The position numbers were made by a program, and so were the translations under genes. The notes beneath the pieces are model-generated. The model saw nothing but the letters and a program-made list of their open reading frames with translations. It did not search any database and had not been told where the DNA came from. From Hafnia paralvei ATCC 29927 (GTDB lineage Bacteria > Pseudomonadota > Gammaproteobacteria > Enterobacterales > Enterobacteriaceae), in assembly GCF_001655005.1 (NCBI RefSeq), contig NZ_LXET01000060.1:1-27384 (forward strand): 27,384 nucleotides of DNA, in the 5' to 3' direction. Positions 18,754-26,663 of this stretch are shown here, one piece after another. Numbering within the stretch: the first letter of the stretch is position 1; every line of letters begins with the position of its first letter.

Positions 18754-21700
18754 TTACTCGTCTTCCAGCTCAATGTTAATACCGAGCGAGCGGATTTCTT
18801 TCAACAATACGTTGAAGGATTCCGGCATGCCTGGTTCCATACGGTGGTCGCCATCCACGATGTTTTTGTACATCTTGGTACGGCCGTTTACATCGTCGGA
18901 CTTGACGGTCAGCATTTCCTGCAGCGTGTAGGCAGCGCCATACGCTTCCAGTGCCCATACTTCCATCTCACCGAAGCGCTGACCACCGAACTGAGCCTTA
19001 CCACCCAGCGGCTGCTGAGTAACCAGGCTATAAGAACCGGTAGAACGCGCATGCATTTTGTCATCAACCAAGTGGTTCAGTTTCAGCATATACATGTAGC
19101 CGACAGTAACCTGACGCTCGAACTGCTCGCCGGTACGGCCATCAAACAGCGTAATCTGACCAGAGGTAGGAATGCCACCTAATGTCAGAAGCTCTTTGAT
19201 TTCTTTCTCTTTCGCACCGTCGAAGACTGGTGTTGCGATTGGCAGACCTTTTTTCAGGTTCTCAGCCAGACGCATAACTTCGTCGTCGGTGAAGGTGCTC
19301 AGATCAACGGTCTGACGCGTATTATCGCCCAGATCGTAGGCTTTCTGAATGAACTCACGCAGCTTGGCCACTTCCTGCTGCTGCTTCAGCATGGCGTTAA
19401 TTTTCTCACCAATGCCTTTCGCAGCCATACCCAAGTGGGTTTCCAGAATCTGACCGATGTTCATACGTGATGGTACGCCCAGCGGGTTCAGTACGATGTC
19501 TACCGGAGTACCGTTTTCATCGTAAGGCATATCTTCGATCGGGTTGATCTTGGAGATAACACCCTTGTTACCGTGGCGGCCTGCCATCTTGTCACCAGGC
19601 TGGATCTGACGTTTAACTGCCAGATAAACCTTAACAATTTTCAGTACGCCAGGTGCCAGATCGTCACCCTGAGTGATCTTACGACGCTTAGCATCCAGTT
19701 TCTTCTCGAAATCAGATTTCAGCTCGTCGTACTGCTCAGCCAGCTGTTCCAACTGGTTCTGTTTAGCTTCATCAGCCAGACCCAGTTCTAACCAGCGGTC
19801 ACGTGGCAGCTTAGCCAATTTCTCAGCTTCAACACCACCAGATACCAGTACGTCGTGGATACGGGCAAACAAGCCAGCTTCCAAGATCTGCAGTTCTTCA
19901 GTCAGGTCTTTCTTAGCCTGCTTCAGCTGCATCTCTTCGATTTCAAGCGCACGTTTGTCTTTCTCTACGCCATCGCGAGTAAAGACCTGCACATCAATAA
20001 CGGTACCAGAAACGCTGTTTGGAACGCGCAGAGAAGAGTCTTTAACATCAGACGCTTTCTCACCGAAGATAGCACGCAGCAGTTTCTCTTCTGGAGTCAG
20101 TTGGGTTTCACCTTTAGGCGTTACCTTACCAACCAGAATGTCGCCACCTTTCACTTCCGCACCGATATAAACGATACCGGATTCATCCAGTTTAGAGAGC
20201 GCAGCTTCACCCACGTTAGGGATGTCAGCGGTGATCTCTTCAGGCCCCAGTTTGGTGTCACGAGACACACAAGCCAGTTCTTGAATGTGGATAGAAGTAA
20301 AGCGATCTTCTTGTACAACACGCTCAGACACCAAGATGGAGTCTTCGAAGTTGTAACCGTTCCATGGCATGAATGCCACGCGCATGTTCTGACCCAGAGC
20401 CAATTCACCCAGATCGGTAGACGGGCCGTCAGCCAGCACGTCGCCACGCTCGATGGGTTCACCCAGATTGACACATGGCATCTGGCTGATGCAGGTGTTC
20501 TGGTTAGAACGGGTGTATTTGGTCAGGTTGTAAATATCAATGCCTGCTTCGCCCGGATACATCTCATCTTCGTTAACTTTGATAACGATACGAGAAGCAT
20601 CAACGTATTGGATTACACCACCACGTTTAGCAACAGCGGTAACACCGGAGTCGACGGCTACAGCACGTTCCATACCGGTACCAACCAGCGGCTTATCAGC
20701 GCGCAGAGTCGGAACGGCCTGACGTTGCATGTTCGCACCCATCAATGCACGGTTGGCGTCATCGTGTTCCAAGAACGGGATCAGAGAAGCACCGACGGAA
20801 ACCACCTGCTGGGTGGAAACGTCCATGTAGTCAACCTGATCGCGGCTGAACAAGCTTGATTCGCCTTTGCTACGGCAAGTAACCAGATCTTCAATGAAGC
20901 GGCCTTCGTCGTCCAAGTTGGAGTTCGCCTGAGCGATGACGTAGTTGCCTTCTTCAATAGCAGACAGGTAATGAATTTCATCAGTTACAATTCCATCACG
21001 AACGCGGCGGTATGGGGTTTCCAAGAAGCCATATTCGTTAGTCTGTGCATAAACAGACAGGGAGTTGATCAGACCGATGTTTGGACCTTCAGGCGTTTCG
21101 ATTGGACATACACGACCGTAGTGAGTCGGATGAACGTCTCGAACTTCAAAGCCTGCGCGCTCACGGGTCAAACCACCTGGGCCCAACGCGGAGATACGAC
21201 GCTTATGCGTAATTTCTGACAGTGGGTTGTTCTGGTCCATAAACTGAGACAGCTGGCTGGAACCAAAGAACTCTTTCACTGCGGCAGAAATTGGCTTGGC
21301 GTTGATCATGTCCTGAGGCATCAGCATATCGAGGTCGCCCAGAGACAGACGCTCTTTAACTGCACGCTCAACACGTACCAGACCTACACGGAACTGGTTC
21401 TCAGCCATTTCGCCCACGGAACGGATACGACGGTTACCCAAGTGGTCGATATCGTCCACTTCGCCTTTACCGTTACGGATATCGATGAGTTTACGCATCA
21501 CTTCAATGATGTCGTCTTTGCTCAGGATACCGGAGCCTTCAATCTCTTCACGCAACAGAGAACGGTTGAACTTCATACGACCAACCGCAGACAGATCATA
21601 GCGGTCTTCAGAGAAGAACAGGTTCTCAAACAGGTTTTCAGCTGCTTCGCGTGTTGGTGGCTCACCAGGACGCATCATGCGATAGATTTCAACCAGCGCA

Positions 21701-22782
21701 CTCAAGCGGTCGCTAGTTGGATCGACGCGAATGGTCTCAGAAATATAAGCACCGTGATCCAAGTCGTTGGTGAACAGCGTTTCGATACGCTTGTAACCCG
21801 CTTGGCTCAGCTTAGCCAGCAGATCCAGTGACAGCTCCATGTTGGCTGCACAGATCAGCTCACCGGTATTTTCGTCGATATAATCTTTAGCGACGACTTT
21901 ACCAGCAATGTACTCAACCGGAACTTCGATCAGCGTAATGCCGTCTTTTTCCAATTGGCGAATGTGGCGTGCGGTAATACGGCGGCCTTTTTCAACATAG
22001 ACCTTACCGTCAGCTTCGATATCGAAGGACGCAGTTTCGCCACGCAGACGTTCTGGAACAAGCTCCATCTGCAGTTTATTATCACGAATCTCGAAGACAA
22101 CTTTGTCGAAGAACAGCTCAAGGATCTGTTCAGTCGTAAAGTTTAATGCGCGCAGAATAATGGTCGCAGGTAATTTACGGCGACGGTCAATACGCACAAA
22201 CAGGTTGTCTTTCGGATCGAATTCGAAGTCTAACCATGAACCACGGTAAGGGATGATACGTGCGTTATACAGCACTTTACCCGATGAATGGGTTTTACCC
22301 TTATCGCTGTCAAAGAACACGCCTGGGCTACGGTGCAACTGAGATACGATTACGCGCTCAGTACCGTTGATAACGAAAGTCCCGTTATCAGTCATGAGTG
22401 GAATTTCACCCATGTAGACTTCTTGTTCTTTGATGTCTTTAACGGTGCCTTCCGGCGCCTCACGCTCGTAAATAACCAAACGCAGTTTAACGCGCAGCGG
22501 AGCGGAGTAAGTTACGCCACGGATCTGGCATTCTTTAACATCGAATACCGGCTCACCGAGACGATAGCTGACATACTGCAGCTCGGAATTACCACTGTAA
22601 CTCTGGATTGGGAATACGGAACGGAATGCTGCTTCCAGGCCGTGTTGCCCTTCCGGATCTTGCTCGATAAATTTCTGGAACGAGTCAAGCTGGATAGAAA
22701 GGAGATAAGGTATGTCCAAAACTTGTGGACGCTTACCAAAATCCTTACGAATACGTTTTTTCTCGGTATAGGAGTAAACCAT
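18754..22782 (-). CDS. rpoB: RNA polymerase subunit beta
   Basis: RpoB is the second large catalytic subunit of RNA polymerase and the target of rifampicin. It has exactly 1342 residues, as in E. coli, starting MVYSYTEKKRIRKDFGKRPQ after GAGGAA (22792-22787, minus strand). The rifampicin region (about 507-533, with SSQLSQFMDQNNPLSEITHK) has the wild-type Asp516, His526 and Ser531, so no resistance mutation is seen there. GDKMAGRHGNKGVISKI and the C-terminal clamp-anchoring EVWALEAYGAAYTLQEML are intact. It is read from the rplJL promoter through the attenuator upstream and followed by rpoC. Confidence 0.99.
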   Translation of the reverse strand: MVYSYTEKKRIRKDFGKRPQVLDIPYLLSIQLDSFQKFIEQDPEGQHGLEAAFRSVFPIQSYSGNSELQYVSYRLGEPVFDVKECQIRGVTYSAPLRVKLRLVIYEREAPEGTVKDIKEQEVYMGEIPLMTDNGTFVINGTERVIVSQLHRSPGVFFDSDKGKTHSSGKVLYNARIIPYRGSWLDFEFDPKDNLFVRIDRRRKLPATIILRALNFTTEQILELFFDKVVFEIRDNKLQMELVPERLRGETASFDIEADGKVYVEKGRRITARHIRQLEKDGITLIEVPVEYIAGKVVAKDYIDENTGELICAANMELSLDLLAKLSQAGYKRIETLFTNDLDHGAYISETIRVDPTSDRLSALVEIYRMMRPGEPPTREAAENLFENLFFSEDRYDLSAVGRMKFNRSLLREEIEGSGILSKDDIIEVMRKLIDIRNGKGEVDDIDHLGNRRIRSVGEMAENQFRVGLVRVERAVKERLSLGDLDMLMPQDMINAKPISAAVKEFFGSSQLSQFMDQNNPLSEITHKRRISALGPGGLTRERAGFEVRDVHPTHYGRVCPIETPEGPNIGLINSLSVYAQTNEYGFLETPYRRVRDGIVTDEIHYLSAIEEGNYVIAQANSNLDDEGRFIEDLVTCRSKGESSLFSRDQVDYMDVSTQQVVSVGASLIPFLEHDDANRALMGANMQRQAVPTLRADKPLVGTGMERAVAVDSGVTAVAKRGGVIQYVDASRIVIKVNEDEMYPGEAGIDIYNLTKYTRSNQNTCISQMPCVNLGEPIERGDVLADGPSTDLGELALGQNMRVAFMPWNGYNFEDSILVSERVVQEDRFTSIHIQELACVSRDTKLGPEEITADIPNVGEAALSKLDESGIVYIGAEVKGGDILVGKVTPKGETQLTPEEKLLRAIFGEKASDVKDSSLRVPNSVSGTVIDVQVFTRDGVEKDKRALEIEEMQLKQAKKDLTEELQILEAGLFARIHDVLVSGGVEAEKLAKLPRDRWLELGLADEAKQNQLEQLAEQYDELKSDFEKKLDAKRRKITQGDDLAPGVLKIVKVYLAVKRQIQPGDKMAGRHGNKGVISKINPIEDMPYDENGTPVDIVLNPLGVPSRMNIGQILETHLGMAAKGIGEKINAMLKQQQEVAKLREFIQKAYDLGDNTRQTVDLSTFTDDEVMRLAENLKKGLPIATPVFDGAKEKEIKELLTLGGIPTSGQITLFDGRTGEQFERQVTVGYMYMLKLNHLVDDKMHARSTGSYSLVTQQPLGGKAQFGGQRFGEMEVWALEAYGAAYTLQEMLTVKSDDVNGRTKMYKNIVDGDHRMEPGMPESFNVLLKEIRSLGINIELEDE

Positions 22783-22815
22783 AGGGTTCCTCAGCTCGCT
22801 GATCAGTGACCCACT

Positions 22816-22836
22816 CTGTCCGTCCTAGTAGGACAG
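22816..22836 (-). other. Small hairpin in the rpoB leader
   Basis: CTGTCC (22816-22821) and GGACAG (22831-22836) form a 6-bp stem with a 9-base loop about 35 bases upstream of the rpoB start. An alternative fold GTCC/GGAC is nested in it. Function is unknown; it may be part of the processed rpoB 5' end. Confidence 0.4.
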
Positions 22837-22881
22837 TTCATGCAACACCATTTTGTGACCGAAAGGCAGAAACACCTCTCG

Positions 22882-22986
22882 CAATACTTGTTTCTATCAC
22901 TCTTAAACCATTTCGTTGCGCTTTACTCCGGAACTCCCGAAGTGGAAAACGGCAATATATTAAGTCGAAGATAGAAACAAGTATTG
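22882..22986 (-). other. Long stem of the rplL-rpoB spacer, likely RNase III site
   Basis: CAATACTTGTTTCTATC (22882-22898) and GATAGAAACAAGTATTG (22970-22986) are perfectly complementary over 17 bp, with a 71-base loop. The same position in E. coli carries the RNase III processing site of the rplJL-rpoBC transcript. Cleavage here would separate ribosomal-protein from polymerase mRNA. The stem is direct; the enzyme is inferred from the E. coli precedent. Confidence 0.85.
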
Positions 22987-23040
22987 AGGGAATACTAGTG
23001 GTCAAACAGTGTGAAATACCACTAACATCCTTTACAGCGC

Positions 23041-23071
23041 AAAAAGGCTGGTGACCAAAAAGTCACCAGCC
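23041..23071 (-). terminator. rplL-rpoB attenuator
   Basis: On the minus strand GGCTGGTGAC (23071-23062) pairs with GTCACCAGCC (23055-23046) around a T-rich loop and is followed by TTTTTGCG. It is nearly identical to the partial terminator that sets the ratio of ribosomal protein to polymerase synthesis in E. coli, where most but not all transcripts stop. Confidence 0.93.
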
Positions 23072-23110
23072 ATCAGCCTAATTGCTTAGGCTGCTACCAA
23101 AAGAGTTGGC

Positions 23111-23476
23111 TTATTTAACTTCAACTTCAGCGCCAGCTTCTTCCAGAGATTTTTTCAGTGCTTCAGCGTCATCTTTGCTAACGCCTTCTTTCAGTGCAGC
23201 TGGTGCAGATTCAACCAGATCTTTAGCTTCTTTCAAGCCCAGACCAGTTGCGCCACGTACTGCTTTGATTACAGCAACTTTGTTAGCACCAGCAGCTTTC
23301 AGAATAACGTCGAATTCAGTTTTTTCTTCAGCAGCTTCAGCTGGACCTGCAGCAACAGCTACAGCTGCAGCAGCAGAAACACCGAACTTCTCTTCCATCA
23401 TGGAGATCAGTTCAACAACGTCCATTACAGACATTTCGGAAACTGCATTCAAGATATCGTCTTTAGAGATAGACAT
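23111..23476 (-). CDS. rplL: Ribosomal protein bL12 (L7/L12)
   Basis: L7/L12 forms the flexible dimers of the ribosomal stalk that recruit translation factors, including the EF-Tu encoded at the end of this window. The 121 residues match E. coli. The N-terminal dimerisation domain (to about 35) contains MSVMDVVELISMMEEKFGVS. An alanine-rich hinge follows (AAAAVAVAAGPAEAAEE). The C-terminal domain has KTEFDVILKAAGANKVAVIK and GLGLKEAKDLVESAP. AGGAAC precedes the ATG. It is cotranscribed with rplJ 66 bp upstream and followed by the attenuator. Confidence 0.99.
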   Translation of the reverse strand: MSISKDDILNAVSEMSVMDVVELISMMEEKFGVSAAAAVAVAAGPAEAAEEKTEFDVILKAAGANKVAVIKAVRGATGLGLKEAKDLVESAPAALKEGVSKDDAEALKKSLEEAGAEVEVK

Positions 23477-23542
23477 AAAAATTGTTCCTAAAATTCAGAA
23501 ATAGATTATACGTAAGCAAACACGTTAGAAAAGAAAGGCTGA

Positions 23543-24040
23543 TTAAGCAGCTTCTTTCTGATCGCGCAGAGCAGCCAGAGTGCGAACCAATTTGCCTGCA
23601 GAGGCTTCTTTCATGGTTGCCATCAGGCGTGCGATTGCTTCTTCGTAAGTTGGCAGAGTTGCCAGGCGGTCGATCTGAGCCGCTGGAATCAACTCACCTT
23701 CAAAGGCTGCAGCTTTAACCTCAAATTTTGCATTCGCTTTCGCGAAATCTTTGAACAGACGAGCAGCAGCGCCCGGGTGTTCCATAGAAAATGCAACTAA
23801 GGTTGGACCAACAAACGTGTCTTTCAGGCATTCGAAAGGAGTGCCTTCAACGATGCGACGCATCAAGGTGTTGCGAACAACACGCATGTAAACGCCAGCT
23901 TCACGACCTGCTTTACGCAGTTCAGTCATTTTATCTACGGTTACGCCACGAGAGTCAGCGATAACAGCAGAGTGCGCGCCTTTGGCTACTTCGATGACTT
24001 CAGCAACAATCGCTTGTTTGTCTTGAAGATTTAATGCCAT
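23543..24040 (-). CDS. rplJ: Ribosomal protein uL10
   Basis: L10 anchors the L7/L12 dimers to 23S rRNA and represses its own mRNA as the L10-L12 complex. The start is ATG 24040, with AGGAG (24054-24050) 9 bases upstream, giving MALNLQDKQAIVAEV as in E. coli and 165 residues. The frame is open to 24148, but those codons lie in the leader and have no family counterpart. YMRVVRNTLMRRIVEGTPFE and FVGPTLVAFS are the RNA-binding core. The C-terminal helix (EASAGKLVRTLAALRDQKE) binds L12. It is the first gene of rplJ-rplL-rpoB-rpoC. Confidence 0.98.
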   Translation of the reverse strand: MALNLQDKQAIVAEVIEVAKGAHSAVIADSRGVTVDKMTELRKAGREAGVYMRVVRNTLMRRIVEGTPFECLKDTFVGPTLVAFSMEHPGAAARLFKDFAKANAKFEVKAAAFEGELIPAAQIDRLATLPTYEEAIARLMATMKEASAGKLVRTLAALRDQKEAA

Positions 24041-24063
24041 TAGCTTTAGCTCCTGGATTTTGG

Positions 24064-24081
24064 CCGGGGAGGATTCCCCGG
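24064..24081 (-). other. GC-rich hairpin just upstream of rplJ
   Basis: CCGGGGA (24064-24070) and TCCCCGG (24075-24081) form a perfect 7-bp stem with a 4-base loop. It ends about 10 bases before the rplJ Shine-Dalgarno, so it could affect initiation together with the L10 target further upstream. Confidence 0.5.
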
Positions 24082-24160
24082 AACTCACATCACCTAATAC
24101 CGAAAACGGTTTAGGCGTTAAATACGGTGAGCAGAATCCAGTAATCAAAAAGATTTTTTA

Positions 24161-24232
24161 GGTTCTGTCACCGTCTACGCAGGACGATTAAGCGTCTTTC
24201 AACGCACCTGCGGTCTTGGACGGAGGTCTGGA
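24161..24232 (-). promoter_or_regulatory. L10-L12 autoregulatory target in the rplJ leader
   Basis: On the minus strand the leader reads CCAGACCTCCGTCCAAGACC, then GCAGG with CCTGC, an apical GCGT/ACGC hairpin, and TAGACGGTGACAGAACC. The CCGTC (24223-24219) to GACGG (24175-24171) pairing closes the element. Its kinked helix resembles the E. coli L10(L12)4 binding site nearly base for base in the conserved flanks. L10-L12 binding represses rplJL translation (established in E. coli). Confidence 0.85.
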
Positions 24233-24297
24233 TAAGGCCAGACTCCAACCGAAAATTCGTTCGCTATATTCGCTAAAGAGCATTCGATAGAGAATAT

Positions 24298-24332
24298 GCG
24301 GGCGTCAGATTTTATACAAATCTAGCGCCCGC
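24298..24332 (-). repeat. Palindrome overlapping the rplJ promoter
   Basis: GCGGGCG (24298-24304) pairs with CGCCCGC (24326-24332), and AGATTT (24307-24312) with AAATCT (24318-24323), leaving a 5-base loop. It begins about 37 bases after the rplA stop. It contains the -10 of the rplJ promoter and the probable transcription start in its distal arm. No U-tract follows. Confidence 0.7.
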
Positions 24333-24337
24333 GTAAA
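24309..24337 (-). promoter_or_regulatory. rplJ (L10 operon) promoter
   Basis: On the minus strand TTTACG (24337-24332), a 17-bp spacer and TAAAAT (24314-24309) give a plausible sigma-70 promoter at the place where E. coli has the L10 promoter. Initiation near 24302 gives a leader of about 260 bases containing the L10 target. Confidence 0.65.
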
Positions 24338-24369
24338 GCGAAAACGCAATTAGCTATTCTCTAAGAGAA

Positions 24370-25074
24370 TTAGTTAGCTACTGCGGTCAGGCTACCCTGT
24401 TCGATCGCTACGCCAGCACCCATGGTGGTGGACAGGCTGATTTTCTTGATGAAAACGCCTTTAGCAGTCGCAGGTTTAGCTTTCTTCAGAGCAACCAGCA
24501 GAGCTTCCAAGTTTTCTTTCAACTGGTTAGAGTCGAAGTCAACTTTGCCGATGGTGCTGTGAATGATGCCGTTTTTGTCGTTACGATAACGAACCTGACC
24601 CGCTTTAGCGTTCTTAACCGCTTCAGCAACGTTAGGAGTTACAGTACCAACTTTAGGGTTTGGCATCAGGCCACGTGGACCCAGAACCTGACCCAACTGG
24701 CCAACAACGCGCATTGCATCTGGAGATGCGATAACTACGTCGAAGTTCATTTCGCCTTTTTTGATCTGTTCTGCCAGATCTTCCATACCTACCAGTTCAG
24801 CGCCTGCAGCTTTAGCAGCTTCAGCATTTGCACCCTGAGTAAATACAGCAACGCGTACTGAACGACCGGTGCCGTGTGGCAGAACGGTAGCGCCACGTAC
24901 GTTTTGGTCAGATTTACGAGCATCGATGCCAAGGTTGACAGCAACGTCAACACTTTCAACGAATTTAGCAGTGGCCAGCTCTTTTAACAGAGCAACGGCT
25001 TCGGTGATGTCATATTGTTTAGTAACATCAACTTTGTCACGGATCACGCGCATGCGCTTGGTCAGCTTAGCCAT
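24370..25074 (-). CDS. rplA: Ribosomal protein uL1
   Basis: L1 binds 23S rRNA at the mobile L1 stalk near the E site and represses the rplKA mRNA by binding its leader. The 234 residues equal E. coli L1. MAKLTKRMRVIRDKVDVTKQ begins domain I. The signature VVASPDAMRVVGQLGQ-like block reads VIASPDAMRVVGQLGQVLGP, followed by RGLMPNPKVGTVT. GGAGGAC just before the ATG overlaps the end of rplK, and three bases separate the genes, so translation is coupled. The stop is followed by a small ATTCTC/GAGAAT palindrome. Confidence 0.99.
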   Translation of the reverse strand: MAKLTKRMRVIRDKVDVTKQYDITEAVALLKELATAKFVESVDVAVNLGIDARKSDQNVRGATVLPHGTGRSVRVAVFTQGANAEAAKAAGAELVGMEDLAEQIKKGEMNFDVVIASPDAMRVVGQLGQVLGPRGLMPNPKVGTVTPNVAEAVKNAKAGQVRYRNDKNGIIHSTIGKVDFDSNQLKENLEALLVALKKAKPATAKGVFIKKISLSTTMGAGVAIEQGSLTAVAN

Positions 25075-25077
25075 TTC

Positions 25078-25506
25078 TTAGTCCTCCACTACCAGGCCCA
25101 TGGAACGAGCAGTACCTTCGATGGAGCGAATCATCGCTTCAACGTCAGAACCAGTCATGTCCGCAGCTTTGGTTTCTGCGATTTCACGAACCTGAGCACT
25201 CGTTACTTTACCTACTTTGTCTTTGTTCGGCTTGCCAGAACCAGACTTGATACCAGCTGCTTTCTTCAGCAGTACTGCTGCTGGAGGAGTTTTGGTAACG
25301 AAGGTGAAAGAACGGTCAGAATAAACGGTAATAACAACCGGAATTGGCAGACCTTTTTCAATGCTGTCAGTCTTAGCATTGAATGCCTTACAGAATTCCA
25401 TGATGTTAACGCCTTGCTGACCCAGAGCTGGACCAACTGGCGGACTTGGGTTTGCCATACCAGCTGCAACTTGCAGCTTAACGTAGGCTTGTACTTTCTT
25501 GGCCAT
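25078..25506 (-). CDS. rplK: Ribosomal protein uL11
   Basis: L11 binds the GTPase-associated centre of 23S rRNA and is needed for RelA-dependent ppGpp synthesis on stalled ribosomes. The 142 residues match E. coli. The N-terminal domain has the proline-rich PSPPVGPALGQQGVNIMEFC. The C-terminal rRNA-binding domain runs from about residue 75 and includes GSGKPNKDKVGKVT and the terminal GTARSMGLVVED. GAGGAT precedes the ATG. It is the first gene of rplK-rplA, with the L1 target in its leader. Confidence 0.99.
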   Translation of the reverse strand: MAKKVQAYVKLQVAAGMANPSPPVGPALGQQGVNIMEFCKAFNAKTDSIEKGLPIPVVITVYSDRSFTFVTKTPPAAVLLKKAAGIKSGSGKPNKDKVGKVTSAQVREIAETKAADMTGSDVEAMIRSIEGTARSMGLVVED

Positions 25507-25523
25507 GGTAAATATCCTCGATT

Positions 25524-25551
25524 GGGTAATATCGCCTCAAAGAGGCTCCCC
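25524..25551 (-). promoter_or_regulatory. L1 autoregulatory target in the rplK leader
   Basis: On the minus strand GGGGA, then GCCTC-TTT-GAGGC, then GATATTACCC occurs about 20 bases before the rplK start. It resembles the E. coli rplK leader element, which mimics the L1 site of 23S rRNA. L1 binding represses both cistrons there. Confidence 0.8.
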
Positions 25552-25601
25552 GTTATTTGCAAAACGTTTACACGCGACACATTCGAAAATGGGGTGCGTA
25601 T

Positions 25602-25640
25602 AAAAACAAAAGGCGCGAAATTGTAGTTTAATTTCGCGCC
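25602..25640 (-). terminator. secE-nusG operon terminator
   Basis: On the minus strand GGCGCGAAATT (25640-25630) pairs perfectly with AATTTCGCGCC (25622-25612) around a 7-base loop, followed by TTTTGTTTTTA (25611-25601). This is a strong intrinsic terminator 40 bases after the nusG stop. Its loop and 3' arm contain the -10 of the rplK promoter. Confidence 0.93.
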
Positions 25641-25648
25641 TCTGGCAA
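25620..25648 (-). promoter_or_regulatory. rplK (L11 operon) promoter
   Basis: On the minus strand TTGCCA (25648-25643), a 17-bp spacer and TACAAT (25625-25620) form a near-consensus sigma-70 promoter. Initiation near 25613 lies in the 3' arm of the nusG terminator, so the rplK transcript cannot form that hairpin. Confidence 0.8.
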
Positions 25649-25679
25649 TCAGCAATCGCTATGGTTGCTTAATTTTTTA

Positions 25680-26225
25680 TCAGCCTTTTTCAACCTGACT
25701 AAAGTCCAGCTCTACCGGGGTCGCTCGACCAAAGATAGAAACCGAAACTTTCAAGCGGCTTTTTTCGTAGTCAACTTCTTCAACCACACCGTTAAAGTCG
25801 GCAAATGGACCATCGCTGACGCGAACCATTTCGCCTGGCTCGAACATCGTTTTCGGACGAGGCTTATCACCAACCTGCTGCAAACGGTTCATGATGGCAT
25901 CAACTTCTTTGTCACTGATTGGAGCTGGACGATCAGAAGTACCACCGATAAAGCCCATCACACGCGGCACGCTACGCACTAAGTGCCAGCTGGCATCTTC
26001 CATCACCATCTGAACTAATACGTAACCAGGGAAAAATTTACGCTCGCTTTTGCGACGTTGACCGCCACGGATTTCAACGACTTCTTCAGTCGGAACCATG
26101 ACTTCACCGAACAACTCTTCCATGTTGTGCAGTTTAATGTGCTCACGCAGCGATTGAGCTACGCGGCCTTCAAAACCGGAAAACGCCTGAACGACGTACC
26201 AACGCTTTTTAGGGGCTTCAGACAT
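25680..26225 (-). CDS. nusG: Transcription termination/antitermination factor NusG
   Basis: NusG binds the RNA polymerase clamp through its N-terminal NGN domain and contacts Rho or ribosomal S10 through its C-terminal KOW domain. It has 181 residues, as in E. coli. KRWYVVQAFSGFEGRVAQSL begins the NGN domain, followed by FFPGYVLVQM and the HLVRSVPRVMGFIGG block. The KOW domain starts near FEPGEMVRVSDGPFADFNGV and ends ELDFSQVEKG. GAGGT lies in the end of secE, one base separates the two genes, and they form an operon with a strong terminator after nusG. Confidence 0.99.
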   Translation of the reverse strand: MSEAPKKRWYVVQAFSGFEGRVAQSLREHIKLHNMEELFGEVMVPTEEVVEIRGGQRRKSERKFFPGYVLVQMVMEDASWHLVRSVPRVMGFIGGTSDRPAPISDKEVDAIMNRLQQVGDKPRPKTMFEPGEMVRVSDGPFADFNGVVEEVDYEKSRLKVSVSIFGRATPVELDFSQVEKG

Positions 26226-26226
26226 C

Positions 26227-26610
26227 TTAGAACCTCAGGCCAGTAATAAACGAAACCAGACGGACTAGAATACCATCCAGTCCCCACAGAATCAGTGACA
26301 TGACAGCGGTGACCGCAGCCACAATCAATGTTGTGTGCAACGTTTCCTGACGCGTTGGCCAGATGACCTTGCGCATTTCGGTACGCGCTTCACGGGCAAA
26401 CGCCACGGTAGCCTTACCTTGAGTTGTCAATAATGCTACGGCACCAGCAATCGCAATAATCAGGACTACAGCCATCGCGCGCAGTGGCAGACTCACATCA
26501 CGGTAAAGGAAGTTACCTACGATGGCCACGATCAGCAGCACGGCGACAACCAGCCATTTCAGCGCTTGTAGGCCGCGCCCGCTCCCTTGAGCATCGGTAT
26601 TCGCACTCAT
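26227..26610 (-). CDS. secE: Preprotein translocase subunit SecE
   Basis: SecE clamps the two halves of the SecY channel in the inner membrane. The start is ATG 26610, giving MSANTDAQGSGRGLQALKW as in E. coli and 127 residues. An upstream in-frame GTG at 26625 would add only five residues. Three membrane segments are visible (about 19-36, 44-64 and 93-112), matching the three-helix enterobacterial form. The conserved cytoplasmic amphipathic region holds ARTEMRKVIWPTRQETLHTT, the SecE signature. The C-terminal half is identical in appearance to E. coli. It is translationally close to nusG. Confidence 0.98.
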   Translation of the reverse strand: MSANTDAQGSGRGLQALKWLVVAVLLIVAIVGNFLYRDVSLPLRAMAVVLIIAIAGAVALLTTQGKATVAFAREARTEMRKVIWPTRQETLHTTLIVAAVTAVMSLILWGLDGILVRLVSFITGLRF

Positions 26611-26646
26611 AAACCAACCTGTCACTAGATTGTGAAAAACAACTTC

Positions 26647-26663
26647 GCCCCGCTACGCGAGGC
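26647..26663 (-). other. Hairpin in the secE leader
   Basis: On the minus strand GCCTCGC (26663-26657) and GCGGGGC (26653-26647) pair with one G-U wobble around GTA. Six bases later comes TTGTTTTTC. It looks like a weak terminator or attenuator 37 bases before the secE start. I found no convincing promoter in the 26611-26850 spacer, and no tRNA. Confidence 0.4.

Noticed and set aside
19855..20859. 334-codon open frame antisense to rpoB
   Set aside because: Shadow of rpoB; composition (Phe, Gln, Asn, Thr rich) is typical of an antisense reading and there is no supporting start or neighbour.
24041..24148. 36-residue N-terminal extension of L10
   Set aside because: It runs through the rplJ leader hairpin and Shine-Dalgarno; ATG 24040 gives the exact family N-terminus.
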